Shown: positions 11,277 to 20,713, counted from the first letter of the stretch. The stretch: 64,000 bases of DNA from Amorphoplanes friuliensis DSM 7358 (GCF_000494755.1 NC_022657.1:7222001-7286000); one strand, 5' to 3'. Notes: generated by a model from the sequence alone, not told the origin. Made by a program: numbers and translations.

Positions 11277-13049
11277 ATGTGTGGAATCGGCGGCGAACTG
11301 CGGTACGACGCCCAGGCAGCGGACGGTGACGCCGTCCGGCGGATGTTGCCGTGCCTGGAGTCCCGTGGGCCCGACGGCGAGGGCCTCTGGCAGCGCGGAC
11401 CGATCGCCTTCGGCCACCGCCGACTCAAGATCATCGACCTGTCGGAGGCCGGCGGCCAGCCGATGACCGACGAGCAGCTCGGGCTGACCCTGGTCTTCAA
11501 CGGCTGCATCTACAACTATCAGCAGCTGCGCGACGAGCTCCGCGGGTACGGATACACCTTCGCCTCCACCTCCGACACCGAGGTGATCATCAAGGCGTAC
11601 CACCGCTGGGGCGCCGACTGCGTCCAGCACTTCCTGGGGATGTTCGCCTTCGCGATCGCCGAGCACGCCACCGGCACGGTGATGCTGGCCCGCGACCGGC
11701 TCGGCATCAAGCCGATGTACCTCGCCGAGACCCCCGGGCGGCTGCGCTTCGCGTCGACCCTGCCTGCGCTGCTCGCGGCCGGCGACGTCGACACCTCGAT
11801 CGACAAGGTCGCGCTGCAGCACTACATGACCTTCCACTCCGTGGTCCCGGCGCCGCGCACGCTGGTCGCGGGCGTCCGCAAGCTGCCGCCCGCCACGGTC
11901 CGGATCATCAAGTCCGACGGTACGAGCACAGAACGCGTCTACTGGGAGGCCGACCACACCCGCACGCTGATCAAGTCGCGGGAGGAGTGGGCCGAGGCGA
12001 TCCACGAGTCCCTGCGTACGGCGGTCGAGCGCCGGATGGTCGCCGACGTGCCGGTCGGGGTGCTGCTCTCCGGTGGTCTCGACTCCAGCTACATCGTGGC
12101 GCTGCTCGCCGAGCAGGGGCAGCGCGGGCTGACCACGTTCAGCATCGGCTTCGAGTCCGCGGCCGGTGAGAGCGGCGACGAGTTCGCCTACTCCGACATC
12201 ATCGCCAAGCAGTTCGACACGACCCACCACCAGATCCGCATCGGCAAGGACCGCTTCCTGCCGGCCGTGGCGCGGACGGTCGCCGCGATGAGCGAGCCGA
12301 TGGTCAGCCACGACTGCATCGCGTTCAACCTGCTCAGCGAGGACGTGTCACAGCACGTCAAGGTCGTCCAGTCCGGGCAGGGCGCCGACGAGATCCTGGC
12401 CGGTTACAGTTGGTACCCGCCGCTGCGGGACGTGCCGCGCGACCAGGCCGTGGACGCGTACGCCCGGGAGTTCTTCGACCGTCCCCACAGCGAGCTGGCC
12501 CGTCAGCTGTCACTCGAGTGGCTGCTCGACGCCGACGTCAGCCGTGAGTTCGTGGCGGCGAGCTTCGCGCGGGCCGGGGCGACCTCCAGCGTCGACGCGG
12601 CGTTGCGGCTGGACTCCCAGGTGATGCTCGTCGACGATCCGGTCAAGCGCGTGGACAACATGACCATGGCGTGGGGCCTGGAGGCGCGCGTACCGTTTCT
12701 GGACCACGAGCTGGTGGAGCTCGCGGCGGCCTGCCCGCCCGAGCTCAAACTGGCTCAGGGTGGCAAGGGAGTCCTCAAGGACGCGGCCCGCGGGGTCGTG
12801 CCCGACGAGGTGATCGACCGTACCAAGGGTTACTTCCCGGTTCCCGGGATCAGGCACCTCGAAGGGCCGATGCTGGACATGGTCCGGGAGGCGCTGCACG
12901 CACCGGCGGCCCGCGCGCGAGGGCTGTTCCGGACCGAGTACGTTGACGCGCTACTGGCAGACCCGAACACTGCCCGTACGACTCTCGGGGCCAACCAGTT
13001 GTGGCAACTGGCACTGCTCGAGATGTGGCTGCAGGACAAGGGGATCTAG
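11277..13049 (+). CDS. Asparagine synthetase-like glutamine amidotransferase (N-acetylglutaminylglutamine amidotransferase type)
   Basis: A 590-residue class II amidotransferase. The start at 11277 is fixed by biology: the nucleophile must be Cys2 (MCGIGGEL), and AAGGAGG lies eight bases upstream. Residues 2-200 are the glutaminase (RGPDG, FNGCIYNY, DTEVIIKAYHRWG). Residues 235-590 are the AsnB synthetase with the ATP-PPi loop SGGLDSS near residue 268 and QGADEILAGY. Overall it resembles the enzyme that amidates N-acetylglutaminylglutamine to the osmolyte NAGGN more than general AsnB, an assignment from memory of the family. Located 94 bases after the ligase fusion, probably same transcript. 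Confidence 0.85.
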   Translation: MCGIGGELRYDAQAADGDAVRRMLPCLESRGPDGEGLWQRGPIAFGHRRLKIIDLSEAGGQPMTDEQLGLTLVFNGCIYNYQQLRDELRGYGYTFASTSDTEVIIKAYHRWGADCVQHFLGMFAFAIAEHATGTVMLARDRLGIKPMYLAETPGRLRFASTLPALLAAGDVDTSIDKVALQHYMTFHSVVPAPRTLVAGVRKLPPATVRIIKSDGTSTERVYWEADHTRTLIKSREEWAEAIHESLRTAVERRMVADVPVGVLLSGGLDSSYIVALLAEQGQRGLTTFSIGFESAAGESGDEFAYSDIIAKQFDTTHHQIRIGKDRFLPAVARTVAAMSEPMVSHDCIAFNLLSEDVSQHVKVVQSGQGADEILAGYSWYPPLRDVPRDQAVDAYAREFFDRPHSELARQLSLEWLLDADVSREFVAASFARAGATSSVDAALRLDSQVMLVDDPVKRVDNMTMAWGLEARVPFLDHELVELAAACPPELKLAQGGKGVLKDAARGVVPDEVIDRTKGYFPVPGIRHLEGPMLDMVREALHAPAARARGLFRTEYVDALLADPNTARTTLGANQLWQLALLEMWLQDKGI

Positions 13050-13069
13050 CAAGCAGAAGGAGGACCCGT

Positions 13070-14866
13070 ATGACCGGTCAGCTCAACCGCGTCGACGTCA
13101 CCGTGCTGCCCGTGGGGTGGCTGAACAGGAAGTCCGGGTCCCTTCCTACGGAAGTCTCCGGCAGCTGGTCGGGGGCGCTCTCGCCCGACGGCCGGCACGC
13201 GGCGTACGTCTCCGACCGCAGCGGCTCCCCCAAGGTGTGGGTGCAACCGGTCGGCAGCGAGCTGACCTTCCTGGTCGACACGGGCGAGCACCCCGTCGTC
13301 TCGGTGCACTGGTCCACCGGCGGCGGGTGGCTCGCCTGCGTCCTGGCCCCCGGCGGCGCGCCCCGCACCGAGGTGTGGCTGGTCCGCCCGGACGGCTCCG
13401 CGCTGCACCAGGTCGCCGGTTTCGGCACCGACAGCGCGGAGAACGTCCGCTGGCTGCCGGGCCGCCCGCTGCTCGCGGTGACGGAAAACCTCACCACCAC
13501 CCTGCTCGTGAACGCCGAGCACGGCACCCGCGAGCCCATCGCCACCGGCGAGCTGATCTCGCTCTTCGACGTCTCCCCGGACGGTCGCCGGGCCCTGCTG
13601 CGGCACGGCCCGCGCAGCGGCCGCTACGTCGTCGTCCGCGACCTCGAGACCGGGGTCGACGAGTACGTGACCAGTGGCGAGCAGGCCTGCTTCGGCCCCG
13701 ACGGCTCCGTCTACGCCCGCAGCGACGCCGGCGAGCTGCCGGTGCTGGTCCGCGCGTCCGAGGGCACCGTCGAGGTCCTGGCCTCGTCGGAGACCGCCGA
13801 GGTCGAGTCGTTCGCGCTGTCCACGGACGGCAGGTCGATCGCGGTGCTGTGGAACGTCCGCGGTGGCGAGTCCGAGCTGACGGTGCTGAGCCCGTCCGGC
13901 ACCACCGCGATCGAGCTCCCCGGCAGTGTCGTCTCGGGTATTTCCTGGTGCTTCGACGGCAGCACGCTGGCGTTCACCGCCGAGGGACCGGGCCAGCCGC
14001 ACGGCGTCTGGACCTGGGACGGCGAGCTGCACCCGGTCTCGGTCGAGGAGAAGGCCCCGAACGCCGTCCGTCCCACGCTGGAGCGCTTCGCGTCCCACGA
14101 CGGCCTGGAGATCAGTGGCTGGCTCTTCCAGCCGTCGACCTCCGGCCCGCACCCGACGGTCGTCTGGCTGCACGGCGGGCCGGAGGCCCAGGAGCGGCCC
14201 GGGCACGGCGCGCTCTTCCAGTCGCTGGTGGACCGGGGCATCGCGGTCTTCGCCGCGAACGTCCGCGGCTCGTCCGGCTTCGGCCGCTCCTTCGTCAACG
14301 CCGACAACGGCGCCCTGCGGTACGCGGCGATCGCCGACGTGGCGTCCTGCGTCGCGCACCTGGTGGAGACCGGCGTTGCTGACCCCGCCCGCGTCGGGTG
14401 CATGGGCCGGTCGTACGGCGGTTACCTGACGCTGGCGGCGCTGACGGCGTACCCGGAGCTGTTCGCCGTGGGGATCGACGTCTGCGGCATGTCGAACTTC
14501 GCGACCTTCTACGAGCACACCGAGCCGTGGATCGCGTCCGCGGCGGTCTCGAAGTACGGCGACCCGGTGGCCGACGCCGAGCTGCTCCGCGACCTGTCCC
14601 CGATCACCCGCATCGACCGGCTCCGGGCGCCGCTGATGATCGTCCACGGCGAGAACGACAGCAACGTGCCGGTCATCGAGGCCGAGCAGGTCGTCGCGGC
14701 GCTGGCCGAGCGCGGTGTCCCCCACAAGTACCTGCTGTTCCCCGGTGAGGGCCACGAGTTGCAACACCGGTCGTCCCGGGTCGAGTTCCTCCGCGAGACG
14801 GTCGGGTGGCTGACCGGTCACCTGCTTCCCGCACCCGCCGTGACGGGTCACACGTCCTTTTTGTGA
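13070..14866 (+). CDS. S9 family (prolyl oligopeptidase-type) peptidase
   Basis: A 598-residue cytoplasmic serine peptidase. The N-terminal 340 residues form a beta-propeller-like region with repeated SPDGR blades (LSPDGRHAAYVSDRSG, VSPDGRRALL). The alpha/beta-hydrolase domain follows, with the nucleophile Ser448 in GRSYGG, acid in HGENDSNVP (about 530) and His in GEGHEL (about 561). These enzymes cleave small peptides admitted through the propeller. The start at 13070 has AAGGAGG seven bases ahead and follows the amidotransferase stop by 20 bases, so the two are an operon; it may turn over the peptide they make. No signal peptide. Confidence 0.92.
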   Translation: MTGQLNRVDVTVLPVGWLNRKSGSLPTEVSGSWSGALSPDGRHAAYVSDRSGSPKVWVQPVGSELTFLVDTGEHPVVSVHWSTGGGWLACVLAPGGAPRTEVWLVRPDGSALHQVAGFGTDSAENVRWLPGRPLLAVTENLTTTLLVNAEHGTREPIATGELISLFDVSPDGRRALLRHGPRSGRYVVVRDLETGVDEYVTSGEQACFGPDGSVYARSDAGELPVLVRASEGTVEVLASSETAEVESFALSTDGRSIAVLWNVRGGESELTVLSPSGTTAIELPGSVVSGISWCFDGSTLAFTAEGPGQPHGVWTWDGELHPVSVEEKAPNAVRPTLERFASHDGLEISGWLFQPSTSGPHPTVVWLHGGPEAQERPGHGALFQSLVDRGIAVFAANVRGSSGFGRSFVNADNGALRYAAIADVASCVAHLVETGVADPARVGCMGRSYGGYLTLAALTAYPELFAVGIDVCGMSNFATFYEHTEPWIASAAVSKYGDPVADAELLRDLSPITRIDRLRAPLMIVHGENDSNVPVIEAEQVVAALAERGVPHKYLLFPGEGHELQHRSSRVEFLRETVGWLTGHLLPAPAVTGHTSFL

Positions 14867-14884
14867 CCGTCGTCGTTGTCGCTG

Positions 14885-14910
14885 CCCCCATCCACGGAGT
14901 TGGGTGGGGG
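14885..14910 (+). terminator. Hairpin between the S9 peptidase and MFS genes
   Basis: CCCCCATCCA (14885-14894) pairs with TGGGTGGGGG (14901-14910) around a 6-base loop, with one A/G mismatch (G-U on the opposite strand). It begins 18 bases past the peptidase stop. There is no U-tract, so it may only attenuate read-through. Confidence 0.45.
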
Positions 14911-14935
14911 TACGCGAGCGGACGGAGATGTTTTC

Positions 14936-16261
14936 ATGCGAGGCAGTGCCCGGGCCTGGGCGGTATGGGCCGTGGCGCTCTCCGCGTACATCGTGGCGGT
15001 GCTGCACCGGACGTCGCTCGGCGTGGCCGGGCTCGACGCGCAGACCAGGTTCGACATCGGAGCCGGGGCGCTCGCCTCCTTCGCGGTGCTCCAGCTGCTG
15101 GTCTACGCCGGACTCCAGGTGCCCGTCGGTCTGCTGCTGGACCGGTTCGGTTCGCTGCGGCTGATCGTCGGCGGTGCGCTGATCATGGCCGCGGGGCAGA
15201 CGCTCATGGCGTTCTCCGACGGGATCACCGGGGCAGTGTTCGCCCGGGTCCTGGTCGGTGCCGGCGACGCGATGACGTTCATCAGCGTGCTGCGGCTGGT
15301 GCCGCAATGGTTCCCGTCGCGGCGGGTCCCGGTCGTCACGCAGCTCACCGGGCTCGTCGGTCAGCTGGGGCAGGTGCTCAGCGCCGTACCGCTGGCTGCG
15401 CTGCTGGCCGGTCCCGGCTGGACCACCGCCTTCATCTCGGCGGCGGCCGCGGGGGTCTTCGTGGCGATCGTCGCGCTGGTGGCGCTGCACGACACCCCGG
15501 AACGCCGGGTCAACTCCGGTGAGGCGATCACCGCGCGCCAGCTCGGCGCCGACCTGGTCAGCGCCTGGCAGCATCCCGGCACGCGGCTCGGGCTGTGGAC
15601 CCACTTCACCACCCAGTTCCCCGGTACGGTCTTCGCGCTGATCTGGGGATACCCGTTCCTGCTCGCGGGAGAGGGCCTGTCGCGCGGCCAGGCGAGCGGG
15701 CTGCTCACGCTCTTCGTGCTCACGGGCATGGCGGCCGGGCCGGTGGTCGGCGTGCTGGTCCAGCGGCACCCGCTGCGCCGCTCGTGGTTGGTGCTCGGCG
15801 TGATCGGCGCGAACGCCGCCGGCTGGGGTCTGATCATCGCCTGGCCGGGACGGGCACCGCTCCCCGTGCTGATCATCCTCGTGCTGGCGCTGGGCCTGGG
15901 CGGGCCGGGCTCGATGATCGGCTTTGAGTTCGCCCGCACGTTCAACCCGCCCAACCGCCTCGGCACGGCGACCGGCATCGTGAACGTGGGAGGCTTCGTG
16001 GCGTCCCTCGTGTCGATCCTGTTGATCGGTCTGATCCTGGACGCCCGCACGGGTGGTCAGGCCACGTACGGCATCGCGGACTTCAAGGTCGCCATGTCGG
16101 TGCAGTACCTGATCGGAGCCATCGGCCTGGTCGGTATCCTGCGCACCCGCAAGCTGGCCAGAGCGCGGATGGCCGCCGACGACGGTGTGGTCATCAGGCC
16201 CTTACGGGAAGTGTTCGCCGAAAAGGGATGGTTTAGCGGCGAGCGCATCGGTAAACGTTGA
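14936..16261 (+). CDS. MFS transporter
   Basis: A 441-residue major facilitator protein with about 12 hydrophobic helices. The loop 2-3 motif is GLLLDRFGSLRL, a variant of the GxxxDRxGR signature, and helix 1 ends LHRTSLGVAG. The substrate is not evident; the pattern resembles the broad nitrate/oxalate-type carriers. The ATG at 14936 is chosen for GGAGA seven bases upstream and because it starts just before helix 1 (MRGSARAWAVWAVAL). It lies 70 bases after the peptidase with a weak hairpin between. If cotranscribed it might move the peptide-amide product or its precursors, but that is conjecture. Confidence 0.88.
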   Translation: MRGSARAWAVWAVALSAYIVAVLHRTSLGVAGLDAQTRFDIGAGALASFAVLQLLVYAGLQVPVGLLLDRFGSLRLIVGGALIMAAGQTLMAFSDGITGAVFARVLVGAGDAMTFISVLRLVPQWFPSRRVPVVTQLTGLVGQLGQVLSAVPLAALLAGPGWTTAFISAAAAGVFVAIVALVALHDTPERRVNSGEAITARQLGADLVSAWQHPGTRLGLWTHFTTQFPGTVFALIWGYPFLLAGEGLSRGQASGLLTLFVLTGMAAGPVVGVLVQRHPLRRSWLVLGVIGANAAGWGLIIAWPGRAPLPVLIILVLALGLGGPGSMIGFEFARTFNPPNRLGTATGIVNVGGFVASLVSILLIGLILDARTGGQATYGIADFKVAMSVQYLIGAIGLVGILRTRKLARARMAADDGVVIRPLREVFAEKGWFSGERIGKR

Positions 16262-16299
16262 GGTTTTGCCCGGTAACGGCAGTTCCATGTGAGGAGGAC

Positions 16300-17052
16300 A
16301 TGAGCGAGCAGGCACCGGACCGCATCTGGTCCGGCATCGAAATCACCAAGGTCATCGCGGGCACGCTCGCGGCGGTCACCGCAGCGGTCATCGGCTCGTT
16401 CCTCGGAGTCGCCGGCACGCTGGCCGGCGCCGCTGTCGCCAGCGTCGTCGGCTCGGTAGGGACGGAGATCTACCAGAGATCGCTCAACAGGGGCGCCAAG
16501 CGCCTGGGGTCGATCGCCCCCACGTTCGTCAAGGTGCCGGCCGCGGTGGGCACTCCTGCGGTGGCCGCGGCCACCGAGGAGGAAAGCCCGTCGCACACGG
16601 TCGCGCCGAAGAAGAACATCCGCTGGGGGCACGTGGCTCTCGCCGCGACGACGTTGTTCGTGCTCGCCATGGGGTCCCTGACCCTGTTCGAGCTGTTCTC
16701 GGGCAAGTCCGTGGCCTCCACGGTCGGCACCGATTCGTCGGGTCGCACCTCGGTCAGCAGCATCTTCGGTGATGATTCCGGAGACAAGCAGAAACCGGCG
16801 GTGACACCGTCGACCGGCCCGTCCGGGGAGACCACCACGGATTCGCCGGACGCCCCGGCCAGTGGCGCACCGACGTCCACGGCCGAGCCGACCGCGACCC
16901 CGACCACCACGGACCCGGCAGCCCCGCCGGAGCCGACCACCGCGCCGACGACGGATGCCCCGCAGCAGACGCCGCCGACCGACACGCAGAACCAGGACGG
17001 GGAGCCCCTGCAGCAGCAGAACCCCGACCAGGGAAGCGACACCACGCAGTAG
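16300..17052 (+). CDS. Membrane protein with Pro/Thr-rich C-terminal tail, unknown function
   Basis: A 250-residue protein I cannot assign. GAGGAGG-type sequence directly precedes the ATG at 16300. Residues 15-50 are a Gly/Ala-rich hydrophobic stretch (VIAGTLAAVTAAVIGSFLGV), followed by a basic segment, and a clear transmembrane helix at about 110-135 (HVALAATTLFVLAMGSLTLF). The remaining 110 residues are low-complexity Pro, Thr, Ala and acidic residues, ending in Gln-rich sequence, and would lie outside the cell. This is a typical layout for a single-copy actinobacterial cell-envelope protein. It follows the MFS gene by 38 bases. Confidence 0.8.
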   Translation: MSEQAPDRIWSGIEITKVIAGTLAAVTAAVIGSFLGVAGTLAGAAVASVVGSVGTEIYQRSLNRGAKRLGSIAPTFVKVPAAVGTPAVAAATEEESPSHTVAPKKNIRWGHVALAATTLFVLAMGSLTLFELFSGKSVASTVGTDSSGRTSVSSIFGDDSGDKQKPAVTPSTGPSGETTTDSPDAPASGAPTSTAEPTATPTTTDPAAPPEPTTAPTTDAPQQTPPTDTQNQDGEPLQQQNPDQGSDTTQ

Positions 17053-17080
17053 ACCGGCTACCGCGAAGGAGTGCGACACC

Positions 17081-17584
17081 GTGAACGTCACCGAACTGCT
17101 CGCCGAGGCCCACGGCCGTCTGCCCGATCTGGTGCAGGCCGCGGTCGAGGACCTGAGCAAGGAGCAGCTGAGCAGGCCGCCCGCCGAGGGCGCCAACACG
17201 GTCGCCTGGCTGGTCTGGCACCTCACCCGGGTCCAGGACAGTCACCTCGCGGAGCTGACCGGTGAGGAGCAGGTCTACCTCACCGGCGACTGGGCGCCGC
17301 GCTTCGGACTGAAGCCGGATCCCGGCGACACCGGTTACGGCTACACGGCGGAACAGGTGCAGGCTGTCCGCCCGGAAAGCGCACAGACCCTGGTGGACTA
17401 CTACCAGGCGGTCCACGAACGCACCGCGTCCTACCTCGCCGGCGTCGAGCCGGCCGAGCTGGACAAGGTCGTCGACCCCGCCTGGGACCCCCCGGTGACC
17501 CTGGGAGTCCGCCTGATCAGCGTTCTGAACGACGACACCCAGCACGTGGGCCAGGCGGCCTACGCCCGCGGGCTGCTCGTCTGA
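17081..17584 (+). CDS. DinB/DUF664-family protein
   Basis: A 167-residue four-helix-bundle protein of the DinB superfamily, which in actinobacteria includes mycothiol-dependent transferases. The likely metal-binding histidines are in WLVWHLTR (near residue 46) and DDTQHVGQAAYARG (near 155). The GTG start at 17081 is preceded by GAAGGAG at a spacing of nine. Its stop is followed at once by a strong bidirectional terminator. The reaction and substrate cannot be read from sequence. A second, unrelated-in-context DinB protein is encoded at 55719-56225. Confidence 0.85.
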   Translation: MNVTELLAEAHGRLPDLVQAAVEDLSKEQLSRPPAEGANTVAWLVWHLTRVQDSHLAELTGEEQVYLTGDWAPRFGLKPDPGDTGYGYTAEQVQAVRPESAQTLVDYYQAVHERTASYLAGVEPAELDKVVDPAWDPPVTLGVRLISVLNDDTQHVGQAAYARGLLV

Positions 17585-17595
17585 GGCAGGCACGA

Positions 17596-17632
17596 CGGCG
17601 CCCCCGCACCCTCATCGGGTGCGGGGGCGCCG
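17596..17632. terminator. Strong bidirectional terminator
   Basis: A perfect 16-bp stem (CGGCGCCCCCGCACCC and its inverse) with loop TCATC, 11 bases after the DinB stop and 22 bases from the stop of the converging RING-TerD gene. It can serve both transcripts. Confidence 0.85.
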
Positions 17633-17653
17633 TTCGTCTCACCAGCCGCGGTG

Positions 17654-20600
17654 TCAGCCGGCCGAGTCTCGCTGTGCCGGTGCCAGCTGACCGAGCACCT
17701 CGGCTGCGCTGACCGCCGTCCACGGCTCGCCTGCCCGACCGGTCACCGTCAGGGCCACCGATCCGGCCGCGACCGGCCCCGGCACGAGCCGTTCCACGTC
17801 CGCGCCGTCCGTCGCCGCCACCAGCACCACCGCCCCCTCCGGGACGGTCACGGTCGCCAAAGGACCGGTTTCGGTACGCGCCGCGCTCCGGATCGCCCCG
17901 GCTGAGGGCGGCACCTCGGTACGGGTGCCGTCGGCGTGCGCCACCACGATCCGGTCCGCGCGCCCCACCGCCTGCCAGGCCGCCAGGTCCAGAAGCGTCG
18001 CGCGGTGGCCGCCCGCGAAGTGCTCCCACTGGTCGGAGGCAGCGCGGGCGAGCTGATCGCCGTGGCGGCCCACACTGTGGCCGTACCCGCGGCCCGGCAG
18101 CGTGAGGTCCGTCCAGAGCAGCTTGCAGTCCCACAGGTCCAGCACCATCGGCATCAGGATGCGGGCGTCACCGCGCAGGTCGAAGCGCTGCTCGACCCGG
18201 GCCGCGTCGAACTGCTCACCACCCGCCACGGGCAGCATCAGCCCGGCGAACGCCTCGGTCAGCACCTCGAACGGCACCGCGGTGAAGCTGAGCACCACGG
18301 GCACGGCGTACCGCACCCCCTCGGCGGCCAGGCGGGACAGGTCCAGGTCGAGGAACTCCGTCGCTCCCAGCGGCGCCGGTGCGGAGGTCAGGTCGCCGGA
18401 GTGGACCGCGGCCTCGTCCGCAAACCGCAGCGCGGTGTAGTCGCAGTGCCCGAGCCGCTTCCAGTCGGCGCCGAAGAACGCACACGACAGGTCGAGGTCC
18501 ACCCGCGACTTCTCGGTGTCCTCCCAGTGCAGGAACAGCCGCAGCACGTCGACGGGCGGCACCGGCCGGATGCTGCCCCGCGGCCACCCCGCGAGCTGGG
18601 CCGAGGCCGCGCGCTCCCGCATCGGCGCGGGCACGGTGGCCAGAGCACCGTCGATGACGGCCAGATCGAAGCGGTCCAGCCGCGCGGCCCGGCCGGCGAG
18701 CTCGTCGTCGACCAGCATGCGCACGCCGGCGATCGCCTCGGCGGCGACGGGACCGCGGCGCTCCGGCTCGGTCCAGGTCGTGACCGTGCTGCCCCGTGGG
18801 AAGAACACCCGCCGCGGCATACCGGGCCCGGGCCGTCCACCCACGATCCCGGCGACCTCACCGTCCCCTGCGCCGGACGCAGCCGACTCAGCACGGGTTG
18901 CACCCGCGGACGCGGCGGCATCCTCGCCCGGATCAGCGACTGCACCGACGCCCGCCGCCGGAGCGCCGTCCACGACCGCATCCGTGCCGGCACTCCCACG
19001 ACGCCCGGAATCAGCGTTTGCGGGATCGGTGTGTGCGGGTGTTGGGCCGGTGAGGCCGAGGGAGCGCAGCGCTCGGCGCAGGCCGCTCTCGCGCGCGGCG
19101 CCGACGGCCGACGCTGCGGGCGCGGGCGTGCTGGTGGAGTAGCCGACGGGTCCCCGGGCACGCACCAGCCCGGCCGCACGGGCCTGCTCCACCGCGGCGA
19201 GCTGCGCCTCGGTGGCTCGGACCGTGGCGTCACGGCCGGTCAGTTCCGCGGCTGCCGCGGCGAGCACATTGGGCGACACCCGTCCGGCCGTGTCACCGGC
19301 CGCCGCCGTGATCGCCTCGAGCGTGCCGGGGTCGTCGCCCGCGGCGCGCAGCAGGTGGTCCAGCCGCCGCCACAGGTCGCCGGGGCGCTCCGCCAGCAGG
19401 CGGGCGGCACCCGGCACGTCACCGGTCGCGAACGCCTCTTCCACCAGGGACGCGTGGGTGCGGACGCGGACGGAGACCGTACCGTCGGGGTGGTCGGCCG
19501 GGACCAGACGGTGAGGGCGACGGGCGCACTCGGCCAGGATCGCCGCACCCAGCGCGGACTCCCGCGCGGTGCGGGTGCCGCGGAGCGCGGCGAAGGCCAC
19601 GGCCGCGCGCGGGTGTGCCGCCACCCGCTCGAAGGGGTGCAGCCGCTCGCCGAGACGCTTCCAGACCGCCGGGTGGCGGAGCAGGTCCTCGGCGGACTCA
19701 CCCTCGTCGAGCTGGGCGAGCACGGCACGGCGCAGGGCCCGGGGCAGCGCGCGGACGCGCGGCATCGGCACGGTCTCGGCCGGCTCGTCCACGGGGCGCA
19801 TCGCCTGTCCGGGCGCGTGGGACTCGTCGTGGCGTACGGGAAGGATCAGGCCCGGGTCTCCGCCCGAGTAGGCCCACAGCGTGCGGGCGACGTCGGTCGC
19901 CGTGGTCCAGCGCCGCCGAGCCTCCGCGAGCACCGCCGGGTACGCGTCGGTCAGCGCCGAGGCGTGCAGTGCCCAGGCGATCAGCAGCGCCAGCGTCTCG
20001 CGCGCAGGCACGGTCTCGGGCAGCCAGTCGAGGGTGTCCGGCGCGGTCGAGGTCACCAGCACCTTCAGATCGGCGCGGTCGGCGTCACCCAGCGCACCCG
20101 CGCGCAGCACCAGCTCGGAGCGCAAGGCGAGGGCAGCACCCTGCGGATCGGTCTCGAGGCCGAGGGCCCGCACCGGGATCGGCGTCTCGATCTTGCCCCG
20201 GCGCTTGCGGGACGGCTCGACCACCGGCAGGTACGGCGTCCCGGCGGACAGGCGCCGCCCGCAGATCGGGCACGCGCTGAACTGCTCGGGCGGGAAGCAT
20301 GACGGGCACACGAGGTGCCCGCACGGGTCCAGCGGCGCGCCGCCCTGCTCGCGGCCGCACAGCACGCACGGTGCGCCGGGCTCGGCGAAGAGGTGGCTCA
20401 GCAGCCGGCTGACGAAGACAGCGTCCGCGTTGCGCGGCGTGTCGGGGAACGAGCGGTACAGCGGCAGCATCGTGCGGTCCGCGCCGACCATTTCGTCGAC
20501 GGTCGCGAGCAGCCAGTCCGCCCACTGGACGCGTACCGGGGAAGGGAGCCGGCCGGCCGCGGCCCGCAGGTCACGGTCGAGGACGCGGCCCCGGGCGGCA

Positions 20601-20713
20601 AGGTCTGCCTCCAGCGCACCGACCCAGGCCGCTCCGTCCTCCGGCGCGGCGCCCGTCGCGGAGACCGTGACCTTTCCGGTACGGCGCAGCAGTACGACAG
20701 CCAGTGGATCCAT
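17654..20713 (-). CDS. RING-finger plus TerD-like domain protein (MXAN_6230/SCO0854-type)
   Basis: A 1019-residue soluble protein. A complete C3HC4 RING finger is visible: Cys116, Cys119, Cys131, His133, Cys136, Cys139, Cys148 and Cys151, with spacing C-x2-C-x11-C-x-H-x2-C-x2-C-x8-C-x2-C. About 160-560 is helical and Arg-rich, 560-640 is a low-complexity Ala/Gly linker. From about 738 a TerD-like fold follows (VDLDLSCAFFGADW, AVHSGDL, FLDLDLSRL), the calcium-binding family of stress/tellurite islands. The start at 20713 has GGGAGG seven bases ahead. It stands alone on its strand. The architecture recalls a described but uncharacterised family; ubiquitin-ligase activity is not implied. Confidence 0.85.
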   Translation of the reverse strand: MDPLAVVLLRRTGKVTVSATGAAPEDGAAWVGALEADLAARGRVLDRDLRAAAGRLPSPVRVQWADWLLATVDEMVGADRTMLPLYRSFPDTPRNADAVFVSRLLSHLFAEPGAPCVLCGREQGGAPLDPCGHLVCPSCFPPEQFSACPICGRRLSAGTPYLPVVEPSRKRRGKIETPIPVRALGLETDPQGAALALRSELVLRAGALGDADRADLKVLVTSTAPDTLDWLPETVPARETLALLIAWALHASALTDAYPAVLAEARRRWTTATDVARTLWAYSGGDPGLILPVRHDESHAPGQAMRPVDEPAETVPMPRVRALPRALRRAVLAQLDEGESAEDLLRHPAVWKRLGERLHPFERVAAHPRAAVAFAALRGTRTARESALGAAILAECARRPHRLVPADHPDGTVSVRVRTHASLVEEAFATGDVPGAARLLAERPGDLWRRLDHLLRAAGDDPGTLEAITAAAGDTAGRVSPNVLAAAAAELTGRDATVRATEAQLAAVEQARAAGLVRARGPVGYSTSTPAPAASAVGAARESGLRRALRSLGLTGPTPAHTDPANADSGRRGSAGTDAVVDGAPAAGVGAVADPGEDAAASAGATRAESAASGAGDGEVAGIVGGRPGPGMPRRVFFPRGSTVTTWTEPERRGPVAAEAIAGVRMLVDDELAGRAARLDRFDLAVIDGALATVPAPMRERAASAQLAGWPRGSIRPVPPVDVLRLFLHWEDTEKSRVDLDLSCAFFGADWKRLGHCDYTALRFADEAAVHSGDLTSAPAPLGATEFLDLDLSRLAAEGVRYAVPVVLSFTAVPFEVLTEAFAGLMLPVAGGEQFDAARVEQRFDLRGDARILMPMVLDLWDCKLLWTDLTLPGRGYGHSVGRHGDQLARAASDQWEHFAGGHRATLLDLAAWQAVGRADRIVVAHADGTRTEVPPSAGAIRSAARTETGPLATVTVPEGAVVLVAATDGADVERLVPGPVAAGSVALTVTGRAGEPWTAVSAAEVLGQLAPAQRDSAG

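Noticed and set aside
13046-15769. 907-codon antisense frame across the S9 peptidase and MFS genes
   Set aside because: It crosses two well-supported genes and their intergenic gap; low-complexity Arg/Gly/Asp composition shows it is a shadow.
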